Assembly: GCA_910579515.1 (NCBI GenBank)
Contig: CAJTUV010000037.1
Span: 1 to 31,450 of the forward strand
DNA length: 31,450 nt
From: an uncultured Hungatella sp.
GTDB lineage: Bacteria > Bacillota > Clostridia > Lachnospirales > Lachnospiraceae
Direction: 5' to 3'
A model generated the notes under the pieces. The model saw nothing but the letters and a program-made list of their open reading frames with translations. It did not search any database and had not been told where the DNA came from. Position 1 is the stretch's first letter. Each line of letters begins with the position of its first letter. Below are positions 23,479 to 31,431 of this stretch, piece by piece. The position numbers and the translations under genes are program-made.

Positions 23479-23507
23479 GGGGCTGACTGAGATTGTCAGC
23501 CCCTTTT
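23479..23507 (+). terminator. Terminator of deoB-yitT, overlapping the 3' end of the AraC gene
   Basis: GGGGCTGAC (23479-23487), 7-base loop, GTCAGCCCC (23495-23503), then TTTT. The stop codon of the converging AraC gene (23496-23498) lies in the second stem arm. Confidence 0.85.
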
Positions 23508-24389
23508 CGTCTCTTGGGGTGTTTCCTGGAAAAATTTCCGGTAAGCCCGAAAAAAGGTAGAGTAATTCTTAAATCCACACAGATAGCAGATTTGGGTGAT
23601 GGAGGGCTCGGTTTTCAGAAGATCCCTGGCCATGAGAAGACGTTTACAATTAATATAATTTCCGATGGTATAGCCGGTTTCTTCTTTAAAGAGCCGCATC
23701 AGATGATATTTGCTGATAAAAAACTGACTGGAGAGAAAGTCCACAGTTAAGTCCCAGGACAGATGCTGGTTGATGAAATCCGTTATCTCCAGGATTTTTG
23801 GATTGGAGCAGTTGGTGGTTAAGTAATTGATACGGCAGGAGAGAGCTGTGCGGTTTAAAAGGACAAGGAACTCCAAAAACAAAGCCTGACAGTACAGATC
23901 ATTGGCATAGGTGTCTTCCAAGCTGGCTGTTTCCAGACGTTTTATGATGTCTAAAAGGCAGCCGGCATCGGATCCGGCTTTTCCCACACGCAGAACATGG
24001 GAGTGAGCTTTGGCACAGTGCAGAAAGCATTCTCTCAGATCATAGTCCTTTGTTTTGTAGACAGAGAGAAAGTCAGGAGACAAATATACCACAATCCGAT
24101 CATAGGGGAAATTTGGATCTATAGAGGGTCGATGGATCTCTGCGTGGTTTACTAAAACAATATCATAGGGATTTAAGCTATAAGTCCTGCCTTCTATGGT
24201 ATAGGATACCTGACCTGACAAAAAGATGATGATCTTGTCAAAATCATGGTAATGAAATTCAAATTCCTGAGCCGGAATATCGGTGAGATGGAATAACTTA
24301 AAATCACAGTTTAAATATCCCCGCTTTTCGTATCCAGATTCCTTTTTGGCAAGAGGAAGAAGGTCTTGAAGTGGTTCTGTATTTTTCAT
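23496..24389 (-). CDS. AraC family transcriptional regulator with cupin-type sensor domain
   Basis: 297 residues. Residues ~30-110 look like the AraC-type cupin sensor (FEFHYHDFDKIIIFLSGQVS, then YSLNPYDIVLVNHAEIHRPS), which binds a small effector, often a sugar. Residues ~195-295 form the double helix-turn-helix (SSQFFISKYHLMRLFKEETG; ITQICYLCGFKNYSTFFRAY). It should bind DNA as a dimer and activate a nearby or distant sugar or stress regulon. The neighbours (yitT, dapF) give no obvious regulon. Good composition and length; the start MKNTEPLQDLLPL is reasonable though no strong ribosome site was noted. Confidence 0.9.
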   Translation of the reverse strand: MKNTEPLQDLLPLAKKESGYEKRGYLNCDFKLFHLTDIPAQEFEFHYHDFDKIIIFLSGQVSYTIEGRTYSLNPYDIVLVNHAEIHRPSIDPNFPYDRIVVYLSPDFLSVYKTKDYDLRECFLHCAKAHSHVLRVGKAGSDAGCLLDIIKRLETASLEDTYANDLYCQALFLEFLVLLNRTALSCRINYLTTNCSNPKILEITDFINQHLSWDLTVDFLSSQFFISKYHLMRLFKEETGYTIGNYINCKRLLMARDLLKTEPSITQICYLCGFKNYSTFFRAYRKFFQETPQETKRG

Positions 24390-24534
24390 AGGTTTCCTTT
24401 TTCAATCGTTTTTTGTAGTATACAGCAGGATTTGCAATAAAGAAAGCATAAAATGGATAGAAAAGAAAAATCATGCGGAATATACTGGTAAGTAAAGAGA
24501 AAAAGCGTATTTTTGGAATAGAATGGAGGAGCGT

Positions 24535-25392
24535 ATGAAGATTGTACTTGAGAAATATCACGGGCTGGGCAATGATTATCTGGTGTTTGATCCCAACAAA
24601 AATTCCCTGAAGCTGACGCCAGAGAATGTGAAATTAATCTGTGACAGACATTTTGGGGTTGGTTCTGACGGAATTTTGGAAGGGCCTGTTTTAGAAAAGG
24701 AGCTTATGGAAGTAAGAATCTGGAATCCAGATGGCAGCATTGCGAAAAAGAGCGGAAACGGGGTTCGGATTTTTGCTAAGTATTTAAAGGATGCAGGGTA
24801 TGTTCAGAAACAGCATGTGGTTTTAGAAACAAAGAGCGGGGAAGTAGAGGTATGGTACTTAAATGAAGAGGGGACCAGGCTGAAGGCTTCTATGGGCAAG
24901 GTCTCCTTCTGGAGCAATGAGATTCCAGTGACTGGTCCGGTTCGGGAAGTGGTGAATGAGACTCTGATTTTTGGAAAGATTCCTTATAGGGCTACCTGTG
25001 TCACCATTGGAAACCCCCATGTAGTCATTTTCCTGGATGAAATATCCAAGGATATAGTGTGCAGGATTGGAAAAAATTCGGAGAATGCAGAATATTTTCC
25101 TGATCGGGTCAATACCCAGATTATGAAAGTGATTGACAGGAATAATATTGAGATTGAGATTTATGAGAGAGGGGCCGGATATACGTTGGCTTCTGGAAGC
25201 AGCGGCTGCGCGGCAGCGGCAGCGGCTTACCGCCAGGGGTTGACAGATTCTAAAATGTACGTCCGTATGCCGGGGGGAACGCTGGAGATTGAGATTTTAG
25301 AGGACTGGAATGTGCTGATGACCGGAGACGTGGGATATGTGGGAAGGATTTCCCTGGGAAATTCTCTGGTTGAGGAGCTGAGGGCCTTATAG
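24535..25392 (+). CDS. dapF: Diaminopimelate epimerase homologue with serine at both catalytic positions
   Basis: 285 residues. The fold and many motifs are of DapF: KYHGLGNDYLVFDPN start, HFGVGSDGIL, NPDGSIAKKSGNGVRIFAK, and RGAGYTLASGSSGCAAAAAA. DapF makes meso-diaminopimelate from the LL isomer for lysine and peptidoglycan, using two cysteines as acid and base. Here the first (normally MCGNG) is Ser73 (codon AGC at 24751) and the second (normally ACGTG) is Ser220 (codon TCT at 25192). A cysteine at 225 is the only one nearby. So the protein either works with serines, belongs to a variant subfamily, or acts on another substrate. GGAGG 5 bases before ATG 24535 decides the start. A terminator follows. 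Confidence 0.85.
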   Translation: MKIVLEKYHGLGNDYLVFDPNKNSLKLTPENVKLICDRHFGVGSDGILEGPVLEKELMEVRIWNPDGSIAKKSGNGVRIFAKYLKDAGYVQKQHVVLETKSGEVEVWYLNEEGTRLKASMGKVSFWSNEIPVTGPVREVVNETLIFGKIPYRATCVTIGNPHVVIFLDEISKDIVCRIGKNSENAEYFPDRVNTQIMKVIDRNNIEIEIYERGAGYTLASGSSGCAAAAAAYRQGLTDSKMYVRMPGGTLEIEILEDWNVLMTGDVGYVGRISLGNSLVEELRAL

Positions 25393-25413
25393 TAGGATTG
25401 GTGCAGAAGAACG

Positions 25414-25454
25414 CGGGAGAACGAAAGAAACAAGAAAAAAGTTCTCCCGTTTTT
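25414..25454 (+). terminator. Terminator of the dapF gene
   Basis: CGGGAGAAC (25414-25422) and GTTCTCCCG (25441-25449) form a perfect 9-bp stem with an 18-base A-rich loop, followed by TTTTT. Confidence 0.8.
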
Positions 25455-25455
25455 C

Positions 25456-25513
25456 TTGACAAATCTAAAATTATGCCACATACTTACTAATAATAATTAC
25501 TAATAGTAAGTAT
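25456..25513 (+). promoter_or_regulatory. Promoter and MarR-type operator of the marR-MATE operon
   Basis: TTGACA (25456-25461), 17-base spacer and CATACT (25479-25484). Overlapping the -10 and start region is a dyad ATACTTACTA (25480-25489) / TAGTAAGTAT (25504-25513), which also contains the direct repeat TTACTAATA at 25485-25493 and 25498-25506. Position and symmetry fit autorepression by the MarR protein. Confidence 0.65.
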
Positions 25514-25548
25514 ATGAGAAAGGGCGATTTTTCGGCAGGTGAAGGATT

Positions 25549-25983
25549 ATGGATACCACCAGTTTAAAGCAGCTTTTGGATGCATGTTTTACAGCGAAAC
25601 ATATTGTTGAGACATTGCCCCAGCTTCCTAAAGGGATGAAACCCCGCCATATTCATGTGCTGGACAGTGTAAGTCGGGTGTGCACAGAGCAGGGAGAGTG
25701 CAGAGTCAGTGATGTGAGTACGAGGCTGAATATTACCATGCCCAGTATCACAAAGCTGGTGCAGGAGCTGGAGAATTTAGGATTGTTGGAAAAGTATGCA
25801 GACAGAGAAGACAAGAGGGTAATCTTATTGGCATTGACCAAGGAGGGGAAGGCACATGTGAAAAAGCATGTTGAGGATTTCCAGAGAACTTGGACAGAAA
25901 GGCTAGGCCATGTGTCTGATAAACAGGCCAGAGATGCCATCTGGGTTATTGAGCAGCTTTCCGACACAATGCCGGGAAAATAA
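25549..25983 (+). CDS. MarR family transcriptional regulator
   Basis: 144 residues. The winged helix is visible: CRVSDVSTRLNITMPSITKL (helix-turn-helix, ~55-75), LGLLEKYADREDKRVILLAL (wing with the family's DxRxxRxxxLT element, ~87-107). The protein would repress the next gene, a MATE exporter 11 bases downstream, and release when a phenolic or other drug-like ligand binds. The AT-rich dyad at 25480-25513 is a good binding site. Typical marR-efflux pair. Confidence 0.93.
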   Translation: MDTTSLKQLLDACFTAKHIVETLPQLPKGMKPRHIHVLDSVSRVCTEQGECRVSDVSTRLNITMPSITKLVQELENLGLLEKYADREDKRVILLALTKEGKAHVKKHVEDFQRTWTERLGHVSDKQARDAIWVIEQLSDTMPGK

Positions 25984-25994
25984 GGAGAATCTAT

Positions 25995-27341
25995 ATGACA
26001 GAACAGACTAAAAAAGAAATTTCATTTTTGGAAGGCTCCGTGTTTGGGGCCCTGATCCGTTTTGCGGTTCCGGTGCTGGGAGCTTTGATTTTACAGGCTG
26101 CATATGGAGCAGTAGACCTGATTGTGGTAGGGCAGTTTGGAGATGCAGCCAGCATTTCCGCCGTAGGAACTGGCAGCTCTTTTATGCAGATGGTGACTTT
26201 TATCATCACCAGTCTAGCCATGGGTTCTACAGTGGTCATAGGACAGCATATCGGGGAGAAGAAGCCGACAGAAGCCGGAAATACAGTAGGAACTACGATG
26301 ATCCTGTTTGCGGCCATCGGGATTATGCTGACGGTTTTTCTGGAATTGTTTGCAGGCCAGATTGTGGAAGTTTTGCAGACGCCTGAAGAATCCGTTGAAA
26401 AGACGATTCTTTATATTCGAATCTGCTCGGCAGGTATTCTGGTTATTATCGCCTATAATGTAATCAGCGGTGTGCTCAGAGGTGTGGGAAATGCAAATCT
26501 GCCATTTCTTTTTGTGGGAATTGCCTGCGTGGTGAACATAGTGGGAGACTTACTTCTCATAGGAGTATTTCATTTAGATGTAGCGGGAGCGGCGCTGGCT
26601 ACGGTTTTTGCACAGTTGGTTTCCGTGGTCTTGTCAGCTATGATTATTCGGAAACAGAAGCTGCCTATCAGTTTTTCTTTTGGACAGTGCAGAATTTATA
26701 AAAGGGAGCTGAAAAAGATTTTACAAGTAGGTGCCCCCATTGCCATTCAGGAGGCAATGGTTCAGATTTCGTTTTTGGTGGTCAACTCCATTGTCAATAA
26801 TATGGGGCTTATGCCTTCGGCAGGGTATGGAGTAGCTTCAAAAATCGTGTCCTTCATTATGCTGGTTCCCTCTTCTGTGATGCAGAGTGTGTCGGCTTTT
26901 GTGGCGCAGAACATTGGGGCAGGGCAGAAGGAGCGTGCCAAAAAGGGAATGAGAGTTGCCATGACTGCAGGCTGTACGGCGGGGATTGTAATTTTCCTGG
27001 CAGGCTTTTTTGGAGGAGGATTTTTGTCTGCTGCTTTTACTCATGATCCAGAGGTTATTGCACAGAGTGCAGCTTATTTAAGAGGATTTTCCATTGACTG
27101 TATTCTCACTTGTATTCTTTTCAGCAGTATCGGCTACTTTAACGGGTGTGGGAAGAGTATTCCGGTTATGGTTCAGGGAATCACATCTGCCTTTTGTGTA
27201 CGAATTCCGGTGTCAATATTGATGGCAAAGCTTCCGGGCGCTTCTCTGACCGGAAGCGGTTTGGCTACTCCTATCACCACAGTCTATGGAATTTTGTTTT
27301 TTATCATCTGCTTTAAGAAAAGAGCTCAGATTTCAGAATAA
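25995..27341 (+). CDS. MATE family efflux transporter, second of the window, MarR-controlled
   Basis: 448 residues with 12 predicted membrane helices in two repeats. The N-terminus (VLGALILQAAYGAVDLIVVGQFG) and the long run of small-residue helices are typical. It should be a drug/H+ or drug/Na+ antiporter. AAGGAGA lies a few bases before ATG 25995. It differs in sequence from the first MATE protein and so is an independent family member. Transcription is probably from the marR promoter; the next operon has its own promoter at 27393. Confidence 0.93.
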   Translation: MTEQTKKEISFLEGSVFGALIRFAVPVLGALILQAAYGAVDLIVVGQFGDAASISAVGTGSSFMQMVTFIITSLAMGSTVVIGQHIGEKKPTEAGNTVGTTMILFAAIGIMLTVFLELFAGQIVEVLQTPEESVEKTILYIRICSAGILVIIAYNVISGVLRGVGNANLPFLFVGIACVVNIVGDLLLIGVFHLDVAGAALATVFAQLVSVVLSAMIIRKQKLPISFSFGQCRIYKRELKKILQVGAPIAIQEAMVQISFLVVNSIVNNMGLMPSAGYGVASKIVSFIMLVPSSVMQSVSAFVAQNIGAGQKERAKKGMRVAMTAGCTAGIVIFLAGFFGGGFLSAAFTHDPEVIAQSAAYLRGFSIDCILTCILFSSIGYFNGCGKSIPVMVQGITSAFCVRIPVSILMAKLPGASLTGSGLATPITTVYGILFFIICFKKRAQISE

Positions 27342-27392
27342 ACGCAAGAAACATGGTTCTTGTCCATTCGCTGACAATTCGGGTCCTGTGGC

Positions 27393-27421
27393 TTGAATCC
27401 CTACAGCCCCTATGCTATAGT
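27393..27421 (+). promoter_or_regulatory. Extended -10 promoter of the pilus/secretion operon
   Basis: TTGAAT (27393-27398), 17-base spacer, TATAGT (27416-27421) preceded by TGC. Predicted start of transcription is near 27428, which rules out in-frame starts upstream of it. Confidence 0.65.
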
Positions 27422-27460
27422 AAAAATCGAATGATACGAGTTTGGAAAGGAATGGAGGCA

Positions 27461-29152
27461 GTGAAGTATAGGCGATTAGGAGAAGTGCTTCTTGAACTTG
27501 GAATGATAGAAGAAGACTTGCTGAAACATGCCCTAAAGCTACAGAAAATGTCTGGAGAACGGCTGGGCGTTATTTTGGTTCGTCAGGGGATGCTTACAGA
27601 GCAACAGCTTTTACAGGCATTAAAAATTCAGCTGGAAGTCCCTATAATTGATCTTTCTAAAGAGCCTCCAGATCCCAAAATGTCTATGGTATTACCGAAA
27701 AGTATTGCCCAGAGACATGAAGTGGTTCCTGTTCGGAAGGAAGAGGGAAGCCTTTATTTAGCGATGAAAGATCCTATGGATTTTATTGCAGTTGAGGAGG
27801 TAAAGGCCGCCACCAGACTTCGGGTGATTCCTATGCTTGCCGATTGTGAAGGCGTGAATCGGGCGCTTCAGGAATTGTATGGCAGAGAGGGCGTCGCCAA
27901 GGCGATTGAAGAGATGGAGAAGAGCCAGACACAAAGGCTTTCTGCGTACAAGGAGGAAGACAGCTCTAACGCTCCAACAATTCGTCTGGTAAACTCTTTG
28001 TTTGAACGGGCGGCTATAGAACATGCCAGTGATATTCATTTGGAACCCAGAGAAAATGAATTGGCTGTCCGCATGAGAATTGACGGCGTTCTTCACTCCA
28101 TTTTAAATGTTCCTGCTAATCTTCAGTGTTCTGTTATCTCGAGAATAAAAGTCATAGGCGGTATGAATACCACAGAACATCGGATTCCCCAAGATGGCAG
28201 AGCCAGCCTGTCATTTCAGGATCAGACCATTGATTTGAGAATCTCTACTCTGCCAGTGGTTTATGGGGAGAAAGTGGTGATCCGGCTTTTGAATCAATCC
28301 CAGTCCCTGTTAAACTATCAGGGAATCGGTCTGTTTGGATCAGATTTAGAAAAGTATAAAATACTTTTAAAACGCCGCAGCGGAGTGGTGATTATGGCCG
28401 GTCCCACAGGGAGCGGAAAGACTTCTACATTATACACGATGATACAGGAATTAAACCAGGAAGGCGTAAACCTGGTGACGCTGGAAGATCCAGTGGAATA
28501 TCACATTAAAGGAATTAATCAGGTTCCAATCAATGAAAAGGTGGGAATGACTTTTACCGGCGGACTCCGCGCTATTTTAAGACAGGATCCAGATATTATT
28601 GCCGTGGGTGAAATTCGTGATGGGGAAACTGCCGGGATTGCTATGCAGGCAGCTCTCACAGGTCATTTGGTGCTATCAACGATTCATACCAACGATGCAG
28701 TTTCTACAATCGACAGGTTAAAAGACATTGGAGTAGAGCCATATTTGATCGCCGGAGCCATAAACGGAATCATCTCCCAAAGGCTGGTGAGAAGAATTTG
28801 TATAAACTGTAAAGAATCCTATGAACCTGGGAAAGAAGAGCGGGAGATTTTGGGGATAGATTCTAAGGAGCAGGTGACTTTTTACAGAGGAAAAGGCTGT
28901 CCCCATTGCTTTCATACAGGATATAGAGGAAGAATTGGTGTGTTTGAGATTCTTGTTATGAACGAACGTTTACGATATGGGATTATGGAGGGAAAAAGCA
29001 GGAAAGAACTTTTGGAAGCGTTAAAGGAACCAGGCTATGTATCTATACGGGAGAACTGCAAAAGACTGGTGTTGGGAGGAGTTACCACAGTGGATGAGGC
29101 AAGAAATACGATTGATTCCATGGAGTCACAGGGAGTTCCTTGCAACAGTTAA
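27461..29152 (+). CDS. Type IV pilus/type II secretion assembly ATPase (PilB/GspE)
   Basis: About 563 residues. The N-terminal MshEN-type domain begins KYRRLGEVLLELGMIEEDLL, followed by a linker and the ATPase: Walker A GPTGSGKTSTLY (from residue 314), the Asp box, Walker B QDPDIIAVGEIRD and the His box LTGHLVLSTIHTNDA. A four-cysteine zinc element, CINCKESYEP (from residue 447) and CPHCFHTGYRGR, closes it. Hexamers of this ATPase drive pilin polymerisation. The GTG at 27461 has AAGGA 10 bases upstream and matches the usual family start; ATG 27452 or 27431 are alternatives. The partners that follow are PilN-, PilO- and pilin-like; no GspF/PilC is present before the operon ends. Confidence 0.92.
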   Translation: MKYRRLGEVLLELGMIEEDLLKHALKLQKMSGERLGVILVRQGMLTEQQLLQALKIQLEVPIIDLSKEPPDPKMSMVLPKSIAQRHEVVPVRKEEGSLYLAMKDPMDFIAVEEVKAATRLRVIPMLADCEGVNRALQELYGREGVAKAIEEMEKSQTQRLSAYKEEDSSNAPTIRLVNSLFERAAIEHASDIHLEPRENELAVRMRIDGVLHSILNVPANLQCSVISRIKVIGGMNTTEHRIPQDGRASLSFQDQTIDLRISTLPVVYGEKVVIRLLNQSQSLLNYQGIGLFGSDLEKYKILLKRRSGVVIMAGPTGSGKTSTLYTMIQELNQEGVNLVTLEDPVEYHIKGINQVPINEKVGMTFTGGLRAILRQDPDIIAVGEIRDGETAGIAMQAALTGHLVLSTIHTNDAVSTIDRLKDIGVEPYLIAGAINGIISQRLVRRICINCKESYEPGKEEREILGIDSKEQVTFYRGKGCPHCFHTGYRGRIGVFEILVMNERLRYGIMEGKSRKELLEALKEPGYVSIRENCKRLVLGGVTTVDEARNTIDSMESQGVPCNS

Positions 29153-29191
29153 TTTGGTGTGAACGATTCCGGTATATAAGGGAGAAAGAGG

Positions 29192-29779
29192 TTGAAATTA
29201 CGAGATAAGAAGTACCCATCAAAGCAGATGGTAAATCTGGCGGTATATGACAAGTCTGTAAAAGGCTCTCGTCATATGGCGCCTGTATTGTTTCTATACC
29301 TGTTATTTATCGTTGTGTTTATCAGATTTTTTCTTCTGGAACCAGTAAAAGAGATGGCTGAATCAGAAGCAGCTTTAAGTCAGAAACAGGAGGAGCTTTT
29401 GAGATGTCAGGAGTATAATTCAGACTATTACCAGGTGGAGGAACGATACCGACAATACTTTGGCACGTACTTGACGCCTGAGGAACGAGCGCTGATCAAT
29501 CGTGTTCAGGTTCTAAGACTGCTGGAGGAGACTGTGGAAAGATGTGGAGTAATAGAAACTATTACGATTCAGGGAAATACCTGTCAACTTGTGGTTGCCC
29601 AGACGCCGCTGTCCGGAATTTCTGAGCTGACAGAAGCCTTGGAAGCAAGCCCCCTGATCCAGCATGTCACGGTTTCAACAGCAGTAGCCAGACAGTATGA
29701 AGAGCAAAACGACATAAGTCAGACAGTAACTGCGGATATGACCATCATATTGACAGGAGGAGATCAGATTGCTGAATAG
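29192..29779 (+). CDS. PilN-like pilus alignment protein
   Basis: 195 residues. A short basic cytoplasmic N-terminus is followed by one membrane helix (PVLFLYLLFIVVFIRFFLL, ~30-48), a coiled coil (EPVKEMAESEAALSQKQEEL) and a small outer domain with a ferredoxin-like alternation (IETITIQGNTCQLVVAQTPL). That layout is characteristic of PilN/GspL-type alignment components, which hold the pilus machinery together at the membrane. The TTG start at 29192 has GGAG 7 bases ahead. It lies 40 bases after the ATPase gene, and its end overlaps the next gene by 11 bases. Family assignment is by layout and position, not by a strong motif. Confidence 0.6.
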   Translation: MKLRDKKYPSKQMVNLAVYDKSVKGSRHMAPVLFLYLLFIVVFIRFFLLEPVKEMAESEAALSQKQEELLRCQEYNSDYYQVEERYRQYFGTYLTPEERALINRVQVLRLLEETVERCGVIETITIQGNTCQLVVAQTPLSGISELTEALEASPLIQHVTVSTAVARQYEEQNDISQTVTADMTIILTGGDQIAE

Positions 29780-30362
29780 GAAATTTACATTGCAGGAACA
29801 TCTTCTTCTGGGATTTTTTGGAGCTCTTGTATTGGCCGGATTGTATCATTACGTGGTCATTGGGCCTTTGCATCTTGAGATTGAGCGAAACCGACAGGAA
29901 GAAGTCGCCATAGAGGATCAGTTGGAAATCCAACGTTACATGTCTGAAAAAAAGGATGAAATGTTAAGTCAGTTAGAAAGCCTGCCAGAGGGATACAATG
30001 GGGAACTGGGAATTTACAGCAATCTAAAAAACGAGATAAAGGAGTTGGATCAGGTTTTGGAGGGAGCTCTGTCCTATCACCTTAGTTTTTCCCAGGCGGA
30101 GATTTCCAATAATATGGTGCAAAGAGACGTTTTCATTTCTTATGAAACTCAGACCTATGGCCAGGCATGTGATATTTTAGAAGCAATCGAGGAGGGAACG
30201 TACCGCTGTCTTGTGAAGAATGTCAGTTTTTCAAGGAAGAACGGCAAAGAGCAGAAAACAGAGGGGATGGAAACCGTTTACGGAAATTTACTGATTACCT
30301 TTTATGAGACAACTGGAGCAAATGAGAGGGAGGATGATTGGGATAGGGAAGCTGAAGAATAA
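29769..30362 (+). CDS. PilO-like pilus alignment protein
   Basis: 197 residues. The single membrane helix near the N-terminus (HLLLGFFGALVLAGLYHYVV is within ~11-32) is followed by a coiled coil (IERNRQEEVAIEDQLEIQRY) and a globular outside domain. That is the PilO/GspM layout. It overlaps the preceding gene by 11 bases; TTG 29769 has GGAGG 8 bases upstream. It probably forms a heterodimer with the PilN-like protein. The overlap with the next gene again suggests coupled translation. Assignment is by position and architecture. Confidence 0.6.
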   Translation: MLNRKFTLQEHLLLGFFGALVLAGLYHYVVIGPLHLEIERNRQEEVAIEDQLEIQRYMSEKKDEMLSQLESLPEGYNGELGIYSNLKNEIKELDQVLEGALSYHLSFSQAEISNNMVQRDVFISYETQTYGQACDILEAIEEGTYRCLVKNVSFSRKNGKEQKTEGMETVYGNLLITFYETTGANEREDDWDREAEE

Positions 30363-30951
30363 AAACGGCGTGTCTTTTCTTATAGCTCTTTTATTTTTTC
30401 TCATATGTGGTCTGGCTGGTTCTGCGATTTTATCAATAAGCAGGTCCTATGGAAGATATGCCGCCACAAAACCCAATAGAGTCAGAGAACGCCTGGCGCT
30501 TATGTCTGCAATGGAATTTATGAAAGGACAGCTAGAGCTGTGCAGTGGCTTTTGGGATTTGGAGTTCCTGGAAGAAAACACAGAAAACGGATTTCAAGGT
30601 CAGCTGTTAAAGGAGCTGGAAGAGTTTTGCGACAAGTATTCCGAAAATCCTTATGGAGCAGTTCAAAAAAGGATAGTAAACATTTCCTTGGAGGATGGTG
30701 AACAGGGAGAATGGAGTATGCCAATAGTCGAAGCGGTTATGATTTTTAGAAGCCAGGATTCAGAAGAAGAGATAATGGATGAAGTGGAGGAAAACTGGAT
30801 AGATATCTGTGTAGAGATTCAGTTCGGCCTGGAAGAGAAGAAGAATACGCTTTTACGTATGGAAGCTTCTGGATTCATCCGATATGAAAAAGACGATTTT
30901 TTTGAGGTATGGTGGGAGGAGATAACCAGCCTCTCTACAGAGGAGGAATAG
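30322..30951 (+). CDS. Minor pilin/pseudopilin-like protein (GspK/PilX type)
   Basis: About 209 residues from ATG 30322 (30304 and 30334 are alternatives; no clear ribosome site). After a short basic leader, KNKNG and then VSFLIALLFFLICGLAGSAI is a class III prepilin signal: a Gly before a hydrophobic helix. The usual Glu at position 5 of the mature part is missing, as in GspK/PilX-type minor pilins that start pilus assembly. The soluble part is acidic and of unknown detail (QDSEEEIMDEVEENWIDIC). It overlaps the PilO-like gene and is the last gene of the operon; the DtxR gene converges with an 8-base gap. Confidence 0.6.
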   Translation: MRGRMIGIGKLKNKNGVSFLIALLFFLICGLAGSAILSISRSYGRYAATKPNRVRERLALMSAMEFMKGQLELCSGFWDLEFLEENTENGFQGQLLKELEEFCDKYSENPYGAVQKRIVNISLEDGEQGEWSMPIVEAVMIFRSQDSEEEIMDEVEENWIDICVEIQFGLEEKKNTLLRMEASGFIRYEKDDFFEVWWEEITSLSTEEE

Positions 30952-30959
30952 AGAGGGGA

Positions 30960-31364
30960 TCATTCTTCTTTACAGCAGGCAGGGAAATGCATAAGAATGT
31001 GTTTTTTAAGAGCGTCAAAACTTTCAGGACTGATATCATGTTCCATCTTACATGCATCACTGGCTGCAATATCCGGGGCAACGCCCAGTTCAATCAGCCA
31101 ATTAGATAAAAGAGAATGGCGTTCGTAGATTGCATTGGCAATTCTTTCCCCTTCTTTTGTGAAATAGATAAAACCTTCTTTTGTGACTGTGATGTAATCG
31201 CGGTTTCTCAAATTTTTCATAGCCACACTGACGCTGGGTTTTGAAAAATGCATTTCATTGGCAATATCAATGGAGCGCACCTCGGATAAACGTCTGCTCA
31301 GGAGAAGAATCGTTTCCAGATAATCTTCTATGGACTCCTCTGATTTGTGTTGAATATAGCTCAT
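30960..31364 (-). CDS. Metal-dependent transcriptional regulator, DtxR/MntR family
   Basis: 134 residues. It has an N-terminal winged helix (SIDIANEMHFSKPSVSVAMK recognition part) and a dimer/metal-binding domain but no SH3-like third domain, as in MntR. Likely metal ligands are Asp14 and Glu17 (SIEDYLETI), His83 (ERHSLL), Cys105, Glu108 and His109 (ACKMEHD). The Asp/Glu pair is MntR-like, while Cys-x-x-Glu-His matches the DtxR/IdeR site, so whether iron or manganese is sensed is open. AAGGAGG precedes the ATG by about 7 bases. No metal transporter is inside the window; its targets may lie beyond the right edge. Confidence 0.92.
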   Translation of the reverse strand: MSYIQHKSEESIEDYLETILLLSRRLSEVRSIDIANEMHFSKPSVSVAMKNLRNRDYITVTKEGFIYFTKEGERIANAIYERHSLLSNWLIELGVAPDIAASDACKMEHDISPESFDALKKHILMHFPACCKEE

Positions 31365-31395
31365 GTAGGGCCTCCTTATGATTATAACGGTTTTT

Positions 31396-31431
31396 ATTGT
31401 ACCATTTCAGGGAAAGGAATGCAACCTTTCC
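31396..31431 (-). promoter_or_regulatory. Promoter of the DtxR-family gene with an overlapping dyad
   Basis: On the minus strand: TTGCAT (31424-31419), 17-base spacer, TACAAT (31401-31396). GGAAAGG (31411-31417) and CCTTTCC (31425-31431), 7 bases apart, form a dyad around the -35 element that could be an operator. Confidence 0.6.

Noticed and set aside
27353..27460. N-terminal extension of the PilB/GspE ATPase
   Set aside because: The predicted transcription start near 27428 lies inside it, and family members begin at the KYRRLGE segment.
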